A DNA stretch of 64,000 nucleotides from Rhexocercosporidium sp. MPI-PUGE-AT-0058 (lineage: Eukaryota; Ascomycota; Leotiomycetes; Helotiales). This document shows, piece after piece, positions 1 to 10,879 of the stretch. The stretch covers positions 1,116,001 to 1,180,000 of the forward strand of contig JAGTJL010000013.1 of assembly GCA_020746875.1 (NCBI GenBank). Direction: 5' to 3'. The translations under genes were made by a program, and so were the position numbers. Each line of letters opens with the position of its first letter. Positions within the stretch are counted from its first letter, which is position 1. Below the pieces are notes generated by a model. It was not told the origin of the DNA. It was given only the letters and a program-made list of their open reading frames with translations, and searched no databases.

Positions 1-1124
1 TTCACACAGTAGAAATTGATTGCGAAATTCCATTGTGGCGAGAAATAAGGTTGCCAACAAAAGTCATCGTATCACGAATTGCTGCACCCCCTGGTGGTCC
101 ATTCTCAGGTAGATAGATCCTTCTGACCTCCAGCAGAAGTACAGTAGGAGCAGAAGAAGCGAAAGAAAAAGAATCAACGTAAATGTCCTGGGTCTGCCTT
201 CTCTTCCTTTACAGGCTATCTGATTTGTAGAAAAGACACTGAGATTTGTGTCTCCGTCTTAATCGAGAAGGGCAATGAGTCAGAACGCAACATAAAACCA
301 TTGAGCAATGCTCTCAAATCTCCTTTCGCTCTAGTGCTCGCTTCTGAAAAGAAAAAGAAATGACAGCCACGGAAGGGATGACAGCCATCAATTGTTCTGG
401 TACACCAACATAATTCCGATATGCAAATGTAGTTCACATCGAGTATTGAGTATAGCCTACCCATCCTCTTCTTTCTGCATTTCACAAGGTAAAAAGATGG
501 TCAGTTCATGGTTGGAGATGAGAAAGGTAAGGATCTCTCAGCTCCCAAGTCAAGAGTCCTCCTTTTCACTTATTACGGTCTTCAAAGTGTAGAGGTTAGT
601 GTTTATTCCTCGCCGGCCTGTCCGGAGTATCAGTCCCACCATTTCCACACCAGTTCACTGCACTCACCTACGCACCCACCGCTGCGGCAGCTTTGTGAAT
701 AAACATCATCATGACACAGTGAATCGTGGCAGTCAGTACATGGTACGTTACATGATATTTGCATATCTCTATGTACATATATTATCCCAATCGCTCCATT
801 CTCCCCTCATCACCATTCCAGAGAATTGTATGCCAAAACGCCTGATTAGACCAGCGCCACGCTCCCTTGCTTCCACATTCGCTCAAAAATAGACTAATAA
901 GTAAGACAATCAGGCTCAATAAATAGTGCAGGTATACATTTCCTCCCCATTTCCCGTCTCAACTTCTAGCCTTCCTTCCAGTATCCAAGTCTTGAGCTTC
1001 ATATAACCATCTCGAGATTCTCCAGAAATCCAACATAAGCAGCGGCGTAGTTCATTATTCGTATCCTCGTCTACCCATTCTCATCGTCCTTCAACCCAAT
1101 CACACCTCCCATTCCTCCACACGT
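1..1124. other. Intergenic, no supported gene
   Basis: Only short open frames lie here, on both strands, and none resembles a known family or carries a convincing splice pattern. The composition is ordinary compared with the AT-rich block further right. The last 300 bases probably hold the 3' flank of the minus-strand membrane-protein gene. Confidence 0.5.
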
Positions 1125-2881
1125 TTATGGACGCTCAGCCCTCGAAGGCGACCGCTCGCTGTCGCTCTGTCGTCCAGCCCTAGGACTTCCAGGATCAACT
1201 TGTATACTTGGCAACCCCGCCAGCCTCAAACTTGGCAACTGTGGGGCACCTCCGACACCTCTACTCCCCCTCCTCTCGTGTGGTGGCCGACTCGTCGATA
1301 GAGAGCTCGAGCTGCTCGACCTGCTCTCCCTCAATTGCCCCGTCCTGCTCTCCCTTGTCGATCCCCGACTATCAACGGATATCGCTACCGAGGAAGGTCG
1401 AAGTTCTGGAGAAAGAGGTGAGACGGGCGTACTTGATGTTGTCGTCGTAGGAGGGAGGGAAGATTCGATGTTGGGATGCGATTCACCGCGCGCGAGGACA
1501 GGGGAGGTGTAATCTGGTGGTGGCTCGAGATGGGGGTGTTCGTCATGCGGGGTACCTAGGGAGATATTCTCATATCCGGGTGGGCTGTTAGGCGGTATGT
1601 CTTCATGCTCGATCATCTCCGGGCTACTGCCTGCTCTACCCTCATTCGATGTTGATGGTCGGCGATCCGTCTGCTGGCTTCCTCTCCTCGGACTCTCGAC
1701 GTTTGATGCTGCTCGAGAGCGCGTCAGACCTGGGGAGGGCAGGTCGGAGGTTTGCGTGTCGATACTGAGAATGGAGGACGTGCTGCGTTCGCGACGATGG
1801 TAGCGGGAACTGGCTGCTATGCTTGCTGCATCTCCCAGAAGGCCTTGTCTCTCGCTATCTTGACTATTGGCTCGCAACCTCGTTCCATCGTGTCGTGCTA
1901 CACCCAGATCACCGTACGAAACCGAAGAAACAGCTCTTTGCCGCTCTTTCTTGATCCGCTCGTGCTCTGCTCGTAATTCCTCAACAGTCTGTCCTGCACT
2001 CGCACCACTTGCCGCCCTGGCTCTCGCAGCTATCTCTCGCAATGCAACATAATCGCCTCTTTCCCTTGCTTCTCGCCGTAATCTCCTCCGCTCTTCTCGC
2101 TCTTCATTTTCTCGTCTCCGGGCAAGGCGGACTTGGTATAAGGCTTCCATCTCCTCTTCTCGCCTGGTTTCCTCGTCGTCTTGATTTTCCGGGAACTCAA
2201 TTACCACGTCAATCCCCCCTCTATCTCCTTCCCTTCCCAAAACTTGTTCGTTCCCTAGGGCGGTCGGTCGGTAAGCCGGTAACGTCATCACGGATCGAAC
2301 GGATGTATTCCTATCTACCCCGGCCGTAGCATTCGTAACCGCCGCAGCATCGAACGAATTCGGTGGATTCGAAGACCGGTTCGAAGCTCTGTTTCGGGTA
2401 GACACAGGTTCGAGGGATTCGTTCGCATTCGGGAGTTTGTTTTGCATCGGACTCGGATTCCATTTCTGCCATACCTTCTTCAAAAACGGTGTAGGGATGT
2501 ACTTCGGGTTCTTGTGTTTGATTCGAGTACGGCGTGTAAAGTAGAATGCAAGAATGAGGGCGAGAACTCCAGCTAAAGCTGCAATAATTGGCTGTAAGAT
2601 GTTAATGATTGTCTGCCAGTCTGGGGGAACTTTTGACGTACAATTATCGATGGAGGGCCGCCTCGGCTCGAATCCGAGGGCTGGGTGGGGGTTGGAGTAG
2701 CACTGAATATCGTGGATGAAGTCGATGAAGCAGTCGCAGATGCTCCGGATATTGAAGTTCCCGTCCCAATGGCACTGGTGATGGACAAGACCAAAGTGCT
2801 GACACTGCTGTCGAGTCCTCCTCCTCTTCCTCCCTGCTCTCCTCCACCGACCTGACGGTTCTCCAAAGCAAAAAGATGCAT
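1125..2881 (-). CDS. Single-pass membrane protein with Ser/Thr-rich ectodomain and long cytosolic tail
   Basis: Two exons, 2881-2642 and 2591-1125, joined by a 50-bp intron (2592-2641, GTACGT..TTACAG) that keeps phase 0; the product is about 568 aa. The first 80 residues are rich in Gly, Ser and Thr. A transmembrane helix follows directly (motif IIAALAGVLALILAFYF), then a basic stop-transfer stretch. The cytosolic tail has an Arg/Glu-rich coiled-coil-like region (RREEEMEALYQVRLARRREN) and a long Ser/Pro-rich low-complexity end. The start is the first ATG in frame. A hydrophobic reading continues upstream (about 2882-2960) behind a CTGAC..CAG acceptor-like site near 2990, so an extra 5' exon carrying a signal peptide is possible. 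Such proteins are common in moulds and some act as wall-stress sensors, but I cannot assign a role here. Confidence 0.72.
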
Positions 2882-4428
2882 GGTTGCGCCGTCCAAGTGA
2901 ATGTCCGACCCAATGGCGATAATTATACAAGCGATAGAAAGGAGGACTCGGTTGAATAAGAGCCAGACCTCATGCCCGACGTAGGCTGATGGTCAGTCGG
3001 TGGACGGCCCTTTGCAGTTTGCTGACGCGCTGCCTTGAGCAAGCAGGGCAGCGCAGGACGAAGGATGTTGGATGCTGGAGGAATAATTCGGCTGCGGCTG
3101 GCGATTGGCGCTTACAGCTCGTCAGGCAGCATATCGTATGAGACAGCTCTCGTAAGATAAATAATCCGGGTAATGGATTTGTGATTATGCGGAAGTATCG
3201 GGTGCAAAGATACAGATTGAATATGGATTTCAATGTCAGTCAATACTGTACTCAGTGGAGAACAAGAAGGAAGGTTTTCTTCTTCTTCTTCTTTGTTGCC
3301 CTGGTGCCCTTGTCTGTTGCTGCCGCGTTGTCTGCCTTGAATCTCCTCACCCCCCCCCCAGTCACACCCAGCCCACTTCAACAGCCGTATTCCAACATCC
3401 AATAATCGTCCGCGCAGATGGCACATTTTATGGAGCACCGGGCGCTTCATCCAGTCAAATGGCCAGACCAATCTATATCCCTGCTATTCTTGGGACAAAT
3501 ATATCGTGGCTGAAGCTGGACCGTGGCTTGGGGACGATACAAGGCTTCCAATAATATCGCCGTTTGCATAAGCGAGGTACCGTTGTATCCACTAGAGAAA
3601 TTGCGCCTAGTTGATCAACATCAACATCACCTTTTGAAGTTTGACAGGAGGTTGTAGAGTTGAGCAACAAATGTTTAGTATCGCGATTGAAATGATGCTT
3701 GGAGATATGGATGAGGCGAGTGGCTGGGAACTGCATGAGATGTGCTGGAGACTTAGCATGGATGGGTATTCCTTCATGTCTTGTCAAAGTTGACCTCAGA
3801 TCCATCATCAGGTCCTCATGAGATAACCTCCTCCATATCACCATCTCCACTTTGAGAGTATCTCTCTCCCAAGACCGAGACTCGATTTCGGGTAATTGAT
3901 TGGAGTGAACGTCGCCCCGAAACTGGCCTTTTTCCGACCTGCATCGTCTCATCGCCGCGTCCCTGCAGTTTAATTATTTCCACATTCGTATCTGCAAGTT
4001 GAAGTCTCAGCCTTGTTCAACTACCATCTTGGCGGCAATGCTTCTCTCGCGGTTGGATTTGAATCATGGAGCTAAGCATGAGAACCTCAGGCATCGTCTA
4101 GCCTGTGTCACAGTGCCAACAACAAATGTCTTGATAAGCCACTGGATGATTTATCTCAACTGGCATGACATGTTTCCATTCCAAAAAATGTTTTTGTAGT
4201 TTTTGTTTTCCGTTACTCTTTTAGTATCCAGCACATTATAGCCCAAGAAACCCTATCCAAAGCTCCAATCCAATCCTCATACTCTTCCCCAACTCATCCA
4301 ACCAGCGAGATCACATCCTTCTCTGCATTTGCAGTCATGGCCTAGAAAATCTGAAATTTTTCTAAATCGCTACTTAGCTTCTTTACACTGGATTCAAAAT
4401 GCGAATCTGTTTCCCAAAATCCTTCTGA
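2882..4428. other. Intergenic, no supported gene
   Basis: The stretch contains the 5' flank of the membrane-protein gene, including a possible 5' intron with a GTAAGC donor near 3120. Open frames up to about 160 codons occur (minus strand, 3473-3952), but they show no recognisable domain and no coherent exon structure. Confidence 0.45.
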
Positions 4429-5589
4429 TCACCTAAATCCAGCTAGCGACGAAGCTTTCTGCTGTCCAGGAATCTCTTGGGACATGACCGGTGGAGGCTC
4501 TGGGAATTAGCCAATGCTATCAAACTGGAGGGGGTAACTAACACGCAACTTGTTCTTGACCAGTCGAATGGCGTCCGCAACTCCTTCCTTGTTTCCGATG
4601 AACCCAACCTCTCGATAAACCTCGCTCGGAATGTCCTCAGGCAGGACAGAAATCGTGCAATCAGTCCATCGCTGAACATCCTTGATGAAAGAACAGTTCT
4701 TTCCCTCCAGCTTGCAGATATCGCTGTTCTAGATAGTCAAAAATTCATGGACCTTCTCCTCGAAAGTGGAAACAGGAACCAGGCTCGAGAAATGGAACGA
4801 AGACTTTTTGTCACCAACCCAACGAAATCTTCAAACACCACCAATGCCGAAGCTGTCATTGACTCGCATGGACTCCCGACCCAAGCGCTGCTTGATTGTC
4901 CTCTTTTCCGGAGTGAACCCTTTCGTGGAGGCGTGACGGAGCCCGGTGTCCGAGCCAATTTCTCCTGGAGCGACTTGCCATAACTTAGACTTCACGATGA
5001 AGTGAACTGCCTGTAAGCCAGGACATCCAGCATATCGAAAGTCGTGGTTTGTCACGTCTTTGCTGAACCCATGGAGGAAATGCATGAAGTACACTCCGCC
5101 AACGACTCCGTAGTCCGCATCGTCGTGGTCGCAGCAGTTCTCCATCCTTGGGCTACACATGACGGCATCTCTTGGAATCGGCTTATCGGCTATGCCTGGC
5201 GTTTCGCTGGAAAGACTGATCGTGGTGGCAATGCAGGTGTTCTCACCAAAGAAGATGATGTCTACTCTCGCGTTGTAGTAGATCACGAATGTCCTGTTTA
5301 CGGGCAACCTGTCGTTGTCTGAATTGAATGAACGGTCCTCGAGATACCTCTTGCCTTCTTCCAAGCTCTCATTGCATGCTCGCATGATGACGGGCAGCTC
5401 TCTTGATCGCGGACACACGCGATGCCATTCATGAGTTCCCCTGATTTATCCGTTGAGGGGGTTTCCCGGGTCAGTCCACTCAAGCTCGATGAGTCGTCCG
5501 TTCTGATCCATTGCCTCCAGCCATATCGTCGCTCTTAACTCCGACGGGAGTTTCGCAAAGAAGGTAAACATCTTGGGTGTTTGTGGCAT
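4429..5589 (-). pseudogene. 2EXR-domain protein pseudogene with four in-frame stop codons
   Basis: One frame runs from an ATG at 5589 to a stop at 4429-4431 (387 codons) and is interrupted by TAA at codon 48 (5446-5448), TGA at codon 253 (4831-4833), TAG at codon 287 (4729-4731) and TAA at codon 361 (4507-4509). The N-terminus has the 2EXR hallmark: FFAKLPSELRATIWLEAMD, then a central block with LPVIMRACNESLEEGKRY and a YYNARVDIIFFGE segment. Sense reading resumes in the same frame after every stop, with no length change. All four stops can come from CAA, CGA, CAG and CAA by one C-to-T change. 2EXR proteins form large families of unknown function in moulds. A 39-bp intron could remove only the first stop, so a broken gene is the best reading. 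Confidence 0.8.
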
Positions 5590-6672
5590 TGGAGAAAGGA
5601 CTCTGGGACGGAGAACTTGGAATCACGGCCCATGCGAGGGACGCACAGGGTCAGGTTGAGCAACAATTCTGGCCTGGAAACAAGTCAGTAAATAAGCCTT
5701 CTAGAAGAAATACTTGACTTTTTTTTCCTTTTTGCAAACTCGATCAAAATTGACACATGGCAGAGGATTCCACTACTAAAGGGTGTATATGACGGGGTTT
5801 GAAAGTTGAGTACTTACAGCTTGGGCTTAGGTTCCCACTCCAGCAGCGCCAGTCATCGGAGTACGGGTAGCGGGCGACGGCGCGGTATTTCGACCTTGAC
5901 CATTAGCTAGCGTTCCTCAGATTGTTGTAGCATCAGCCTTGCCATTGAGCGACCCAATTGGTCCAGATCTCTTGTATTGACCCTTTGTTGCGATTTGGAT
6001 ATCGTTTGGAGTTTTGAAGTTGGGACGCGATGTAGAAAGCCAACGGTATTTAAGAAAAGGTATCGAGAATTAGCAAGCTGAGCAGAGAGTACTCTTAATT
6101 GAAGAAAAAGTGTCCCTATTGTACAGTAGAAGGCGAAATGCGTGTCGCTCATTGTTTAGTTAATTATTTTTAGCAAGGTCCACTTCTGGATCTGTGGCTG
6201 TGCGCGCCCACTCGGCTGTACTCCTAAGTAACTCACCACTGACCATTATCATCGCAGAGCACAGCTAATTCTTACACAAATACTGTAGTATAACCTATAC
6301 TGTCTACTGTAAAGTTTGAAATAGGCTTCAGCCGAACACTCCAAGATTACATTTTGAACACATTTGATAAACAATAACCGTATACGGCTAGTCCCATTAG
6401 GACCCTCTGCATTCGCTCATCCCTACCCTTATCAGAAGCAAATACCCGAACTGTATCGTAAGCGCGAAACTGCACGTGAAGGGAAAATTTCTGCCTAAGG
6501 GGGTTTCATTTGTGCAGCATACATCCATCACGTAAGAGAATTGAGCTTCTGCCTGAGAATTCCTATGCTTGTGAATAAATATTCTAGGAATCTTGCTCTA
6601 TCTTCCCTCCCATTCACAGCATTAGTTTCCACAAACCTATTTGCTCAGAAATATTATAATCAGCTGCTTGCA
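5590..6672. other. Intergenic, no supported gene
   Basis: An 81-codon minus-strand open frame (5907-6152) is present but has no recognisable features. The right part is the upstream region of the NTF2-like gene. No repeat or transposon signature was found. Confidence 0.45.
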
Positions 6673-7194
6673 ATGGCGCAGCCTGTGGAATTAGAGGCCA
6701 ATACAACGACTCTCAACGTCGAAAACACCTCCGTAGAGCTCGAAGTGCCTTTTCAAAGTACTCACACTTTGACTGGCGCCCTCCAAGAACCTTTCAATAC
6801 AGATGTTGCCGACCTCGTCCCGCCTCCGCATCCTTGGAGAGAGACAAAGAACAAGATTATCAGACTTGAGCGCGAAACTGTAGAAGCACACACTCTACCT
6901 GATAATTCCACTTACAGAAGTTATCTCGCTGCCAACTGGAAGACGGTATTCTCAGAAGGTGTGGTTTCCGGCACTGGTTACTTGAGTGACTGGCAGAGGT
7001 GGAGGTCACCAACGATGTCAGAGATATCTGTTTTGAGGATTGGGGAGAATGTTGCTATCGTCTACTATAAATTGAAAGTGGAGCCTTATCAGCAGCCGGG
7101 ATGGCCGATGAAGCAGTTTCGATCGAGTACTTGGAGGAAAGAAGATGGCGAGGAGTGGAAGATGGTGTTTCATCAATGTACCCCCAGGAAGTAA
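6673..7194 (+). CDS. Small NTF2-like (SnoaL/DUF4440-type) protein
   Basis: A single-exon reading frame of 173 aa. The frame is open further upstream, but I chose the ATG at 6673 because the conserved part starts well after it and the upstream residues look non-coding. The C-terminal 100 residues fit the NTF2-like fold: a helix (KIIRLERETVEAHT), a region rich in aromatic residues (YLSDWQRWRSP) and paired beta strands ending in EEWKMVFHQCTP, a typical last strand of DUF4440 proteins. Members of this fold bind or convert small molecules, or are non-catalytic; no substrate can be inferred. No signal peptide is seen with this start. Confidence 0.65.
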   Translation: MAQPVELEANTTTLNVENTSVELEVPFQSTHTLTGALQEPFNTDVADLVPPPHPWRETKNKIIRLERETVEAHTLPDNSTYRSYLAANWKTVFSEGVVSGTGYLSDWQRWRSPTMSEISVLRIGENVAIVYYKLKVEPYQQPGWPMKQFRSSTWRKEDGEEWKMVFHQCTPRK

Positions 7195-8106
7195 GTGAAG
7201 GACACGTCGGCTGGACAAGATAATATGCAAGGTTAGAATTATTATCGCGTAGGGAAGAGAGGGTGGAAGTTTTGTCCTATTGTGCCTCTTTCATGTCAAG
7301 TATTTGCCTACGTGTGCGACAACTGTAGCCGGCAGAGGCTCTAGAAAAGTCCACTCTGAAGGTAGGGCCGGACTTGTGCTACAGCTCCTTGTGTAGGATT
7401 CGACGCTCCGAACCACACAGTTGGCACCTATAACATCTCTCATGTCGTGATGCACCATGCTTATCGACGACCCTAGCAGTGAAAGATCCCCTTCAATAAA
7501 TGCCCACATAGCCAGATAAGGCTGCCATGTTTCGATATATCTTCTATTTATCGATAGAGTCTTCCACGACCATGACTTGCTGCACGAAGAGCAGACTATA
7601 GGCAAGAACAGATTATTCATCATGTCGCGATTTTTTTAACAACCGGAGTCGATACTTTCGATTGGCAGAAGATCGATGACGTTCTATAGGGTTATTCGAG
7701 CCGTCTTTTGATCTTCGTCGGTCCTTGAGAGCAGAATGACTTTTTCGCAGGTTATACACGCTAAGACGATGGGCGATTCCCAATGGCCTCGTAACAACGG
7801 GCTAGCTATTTCGGAGGTCTTGCTGCGGTAGAAAATTGATCGTCCTGGAGTGTGTTTGGAGTACCGTTGGCGTTGTGATTGATATTAGATGTGTTGAGAA
7901 TAATTTGGTGATTTAGTGGGTTTGGCCATGTCAGTTGATTAGTAAGCAAATATAGGGATTCGCAGAGAACTCTCGGCACTCTGAGGGTCAAGTATCCCTG
8001 TCGTGGATTGACGTTGCAACTTTCCCCTAAAATTGTCGAGGCCTTATTACGGGCGGGCTATTATGAAAAACAGGTCCTTCGACAGGCTTAATAGTGATCA
8101 TTTTTT
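7195..8106. other. Intergenic flank left of the transposon block
   Basis: No supported gene. A 110-codon minus-strand open frame (7291-7623) lacks recognisable motifs. Base composition becomes visibly AT-rich towards 8100, where the first transposon terminus begins. Confidence 0.45.
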
Positions 8107-8107
8107 A

Positions 8108-8219
8108 AACTATCCCTTCGTCCGCTGAGACATGGACTACACTAGTAGGGGTGGTGTGGCCCGGCCGCAGCCAGGGAGACGAAGCATTATTTTATGTACA
8201 TTTACGTATAATTTGTATT
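8108..8219 (+). repeat. Left terminal inverted repeat of the PiggyBac-like element
   Basis: Pairs with 17021-17141 in reverse complement. About 40 outer bases are nearly identical. Similarity continues weakly through a GC-rich stretch and returns strongly at GCATTATTTTATGTAC. Confidence 0.85.
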
Positions 8220-8297
8220 AGAAAGTACTTCACGCTCGTGTAGCGTCGCGTCGTCTTGACTAAACTACATTCCTAAGACGCGCCTCATTAGTCAAAA

Positions 8298-9854
8298 ATG
8301 AAGCACCTTCTTAACAACCCCGATTCTAGTGATTTAGAGTCTTTACTCCTTAAAAAGAAGGCAAAGCTCGTATCTCTTAATAATATATTCGAAGAATTCG
8401 GACTAATTATAAGCGTCGATTTTGAACCTTTTAAATGCGAACCCCCGCGGCATGCTATAGCGACTTTACTACCTTCCTTCCCTTCCTCTGCACACTCATT
8501 CGATTACTTTACCTTATTCTTTACTTGCCCTCTTGTAGATTATCACTTTTAATATAAATTACTATGTGAACTTATAATGAATGCGAGTCAAATAAGAAAG
8601 GGCGCGAGAGTGGCGGGATATGATATTAAAGGAAATGTACGTCTTTTTGGGAATATTAATATATATAGGAATCTACGACGAACCACGCATTGATTTATAT
8701 TAAAATAAGGATATTAAGAAGGGCCCTATTTATACGATTACAGCTTATATTATACTTAATCGTTATGAGGAGATTAAGAGGTATTGTCATATTTTTAATA
8801 TCGAGGATGACGAATATCGTGGCTATTACTTGCTTATAAATACGATTTGGTAGCATAAAGTAAAACCTCTAGCTTTAGAGATTCAAGCCGTATGTCAACG
8901 TTATTATTCTCCTTTTATAGAAGTCAGTATTAATGAGCTTATGGTTCGATGTTTTAGAAGGTAAGTACTTTTTCTTTTTAGACTTAGTGAACCTCTTTTA
9001 ATTTATATTAAATCTTTATACATATATAAGATATTAAATAAATTAATAAAGTAATAAAGTAAGGTTATAAAATCTTCGGAATCGCAGACTATGGGTACAT
9101 TTACAATTAGGTGTGGAGCTCTCGAGCCAAGGGATTGTAGTCTCTTTTTAAGTATTTAAAGCTCACTCTGACAGGCTCTTTTGTAAGATCTTTAGTCTTA
9201 TCTTTACTACGAAAACGCCTAGCGGTCTATCTTAATAATTATTTTACTTTCGTGCCTTTATTTAAAGAGCTTCGAGTCTGTGGTTATAGTGCTGTTAGTA
9301 TTACACGCTTATATGCCGTATTGCCGTTTAACTTCGCTATTTTAAAGGCTCGCTTTACTAGTTTTTTGCCTTAGAATACTTTATTTATAAAAGTAATAGA
9401 AAAGACGCTTTATTTAGCTTAACAAAATAATAATATTGTTTTAGCTTTTAGTAGCATTTATATAATTAATTAAGCTGAAGATTTTCGAGTCAAATTACAA
9501 CGGCGGCCAGCAAAAACATTAACCAGCGGTCGAATCGTTAAACAAATATTCGCAAATAAGCATATTAAAGAATTAGTAATTCCGCGCTTTATTAATAATT
9601 ATAATCGCTATATAAGAGAAGTTAATTTAATTAATTAATTTAGAGAAGTATATAAGGTTCATCGAGCTACTTATCGAAATTAGTAGCCTCTTCTCTATTA
9701 GCTACTCGATATGTCTTATATTAACGTATATAAGTTATATCTTTTGCATATTAATAGCCAACGGCTATTAAATCACTTAAAATTCAGAGTCGAGTTATAT
9801 TAACGGCTTTTCACTTACTCGATAAAAATATAACTTAATTAATTATATATTAAT
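8298..9854 (+). pseudogene. PiggyBac-type transposase, N-terminal and central part (decayed)
   Basis: Reads on the plus strand through several frames and stops. Recognisable DDE_Tnp_1_7 blocks, in order: a FLGILIYIGIYDEPRIDLY segment near 8650 followed by ILNRYEEIKRYCHI; VSINELMVRC near 8930; YKIFGIADYGYIYNWVW near 9065-9115; and a C-terminal block near 9490-9770 with RPAKTLTSGRIVK, IPRFINNYNRYIREVNL and YKVHRATYRN. Many Trp and Gln positions are TAA or TAG. The 84-codon ORF at 8298-8552 is probably the original N-terminus. Not functional. Confidence 0.8.
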
Positions 9855-9859
9855 TTAAG

Positions 9860-10341
9860 TGTCACGGTCCGTGTATTTACTCGGTGTAAATACGGTGGGT
9901 TATATTAATCTCAATAATCGAAAAGTAAGTATATTACGTATAATAAAATAAATAATAACTAATATAATTAAGATATTATTTTTAATTAAGCACAAAGCTC
10001 TTATTTAATAGCAGACGTACTAGTCTTTTATAAAACTTTCGTTCCCTTTAAGACTACTAAAACCGCTAAACTTCCGGCGATCTATCGGTCTTAGAGGTCG
10101 TTATATAAGAAGATCGCGTAATCTAAGGGCTTATTTATTTTTTAATCGTTTATCGATAATAATATTTATATAATATATAATTTATAAAATCTTAAATATT
10201 AGAATCTTTTAAAAAAATACTTTTAAAAGTAATACTCTCTTAATATACTCTTCTTAAAACTTTTACCCTTTTAAGCTTATAATCTTAAATATTACGCTGT
10301 CTTAGAGTTTAATAATCACGAGACGTAAGGCGTCCGTAATA
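9860..10341 (-). repeat. LTR, left copy (3' LTR in element orientation)
   Basis: 482 bp, aligned without length change to 16307-16788. Differences are almost all C/T or G/A. This copy keeps the C/G state in its first 75 or so bases (its outer edge) and the T/A state over most of the rest. Confidence 0.9.
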
Positions 10342-10879
10342 TTATCCCCTTTTTAACTTAGCGTAATTCCTACGCTTAAATAACTTAAGGAAATATCGTA
10401 TATACTTTACGGCTATCTTCCTTTTTTATTATAACTGAATAAGTATATATTAAAGAAAAAAATATAATACTTTTTAAAAGAAAGAAAGAATAGTTTATTT
10501 TATTTTATAAAATCAAAAAGAACGGTTTCGAGACGATACTTTATACGTTCTATACCCGAAATAATAAGACGTATATAATATCTTCTGAGTCGAGTCGTTG
10601 CTCAGAGTATATTAGAGTTAGCAAGAAGTATAATATCGAGATGCTCTTAATTAAGAATTAAGATGCTCTCGAAAAGGCAGAAGATAAGTTAAAAGTAAAG
10701 AAGCGTTTAACGCGCAAAACAAAGAAAGCTGCGCGTGATAAGTTCTTGCGGGCTTAAGAAGAGATAACCGCGGCCTTATAAGAAACTGCGGGTCGCCTCG
10801 ATCGCTTAGCCCGCTAACGGAAATTTTTAAAAAAGCGAAGGGCAAAGATATTTTGTCGCGGCCTTAAGAATATAAACGA

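Noticed and set aside
4477..4983. 168-codon open frame on the plus strand
   Set aside because: It lies antisense to the 2EXR frame, which shows the family motifs; the plus-strand translation has no recognisable features.
5441..5485. A 39-bp intron that would remove the first stop of the 2EXR gene
   Set aside because: It is shorter than normal fungal introns, the donor GTGGAC is poor, and three further stops would remain.
8101..8107. TTAA target duplication for the first PiggyBac-like element
   Set aside because: TTAA occurs one base left of the left end, but the right flank reads GAACCGCC, so a duplication is not supported.
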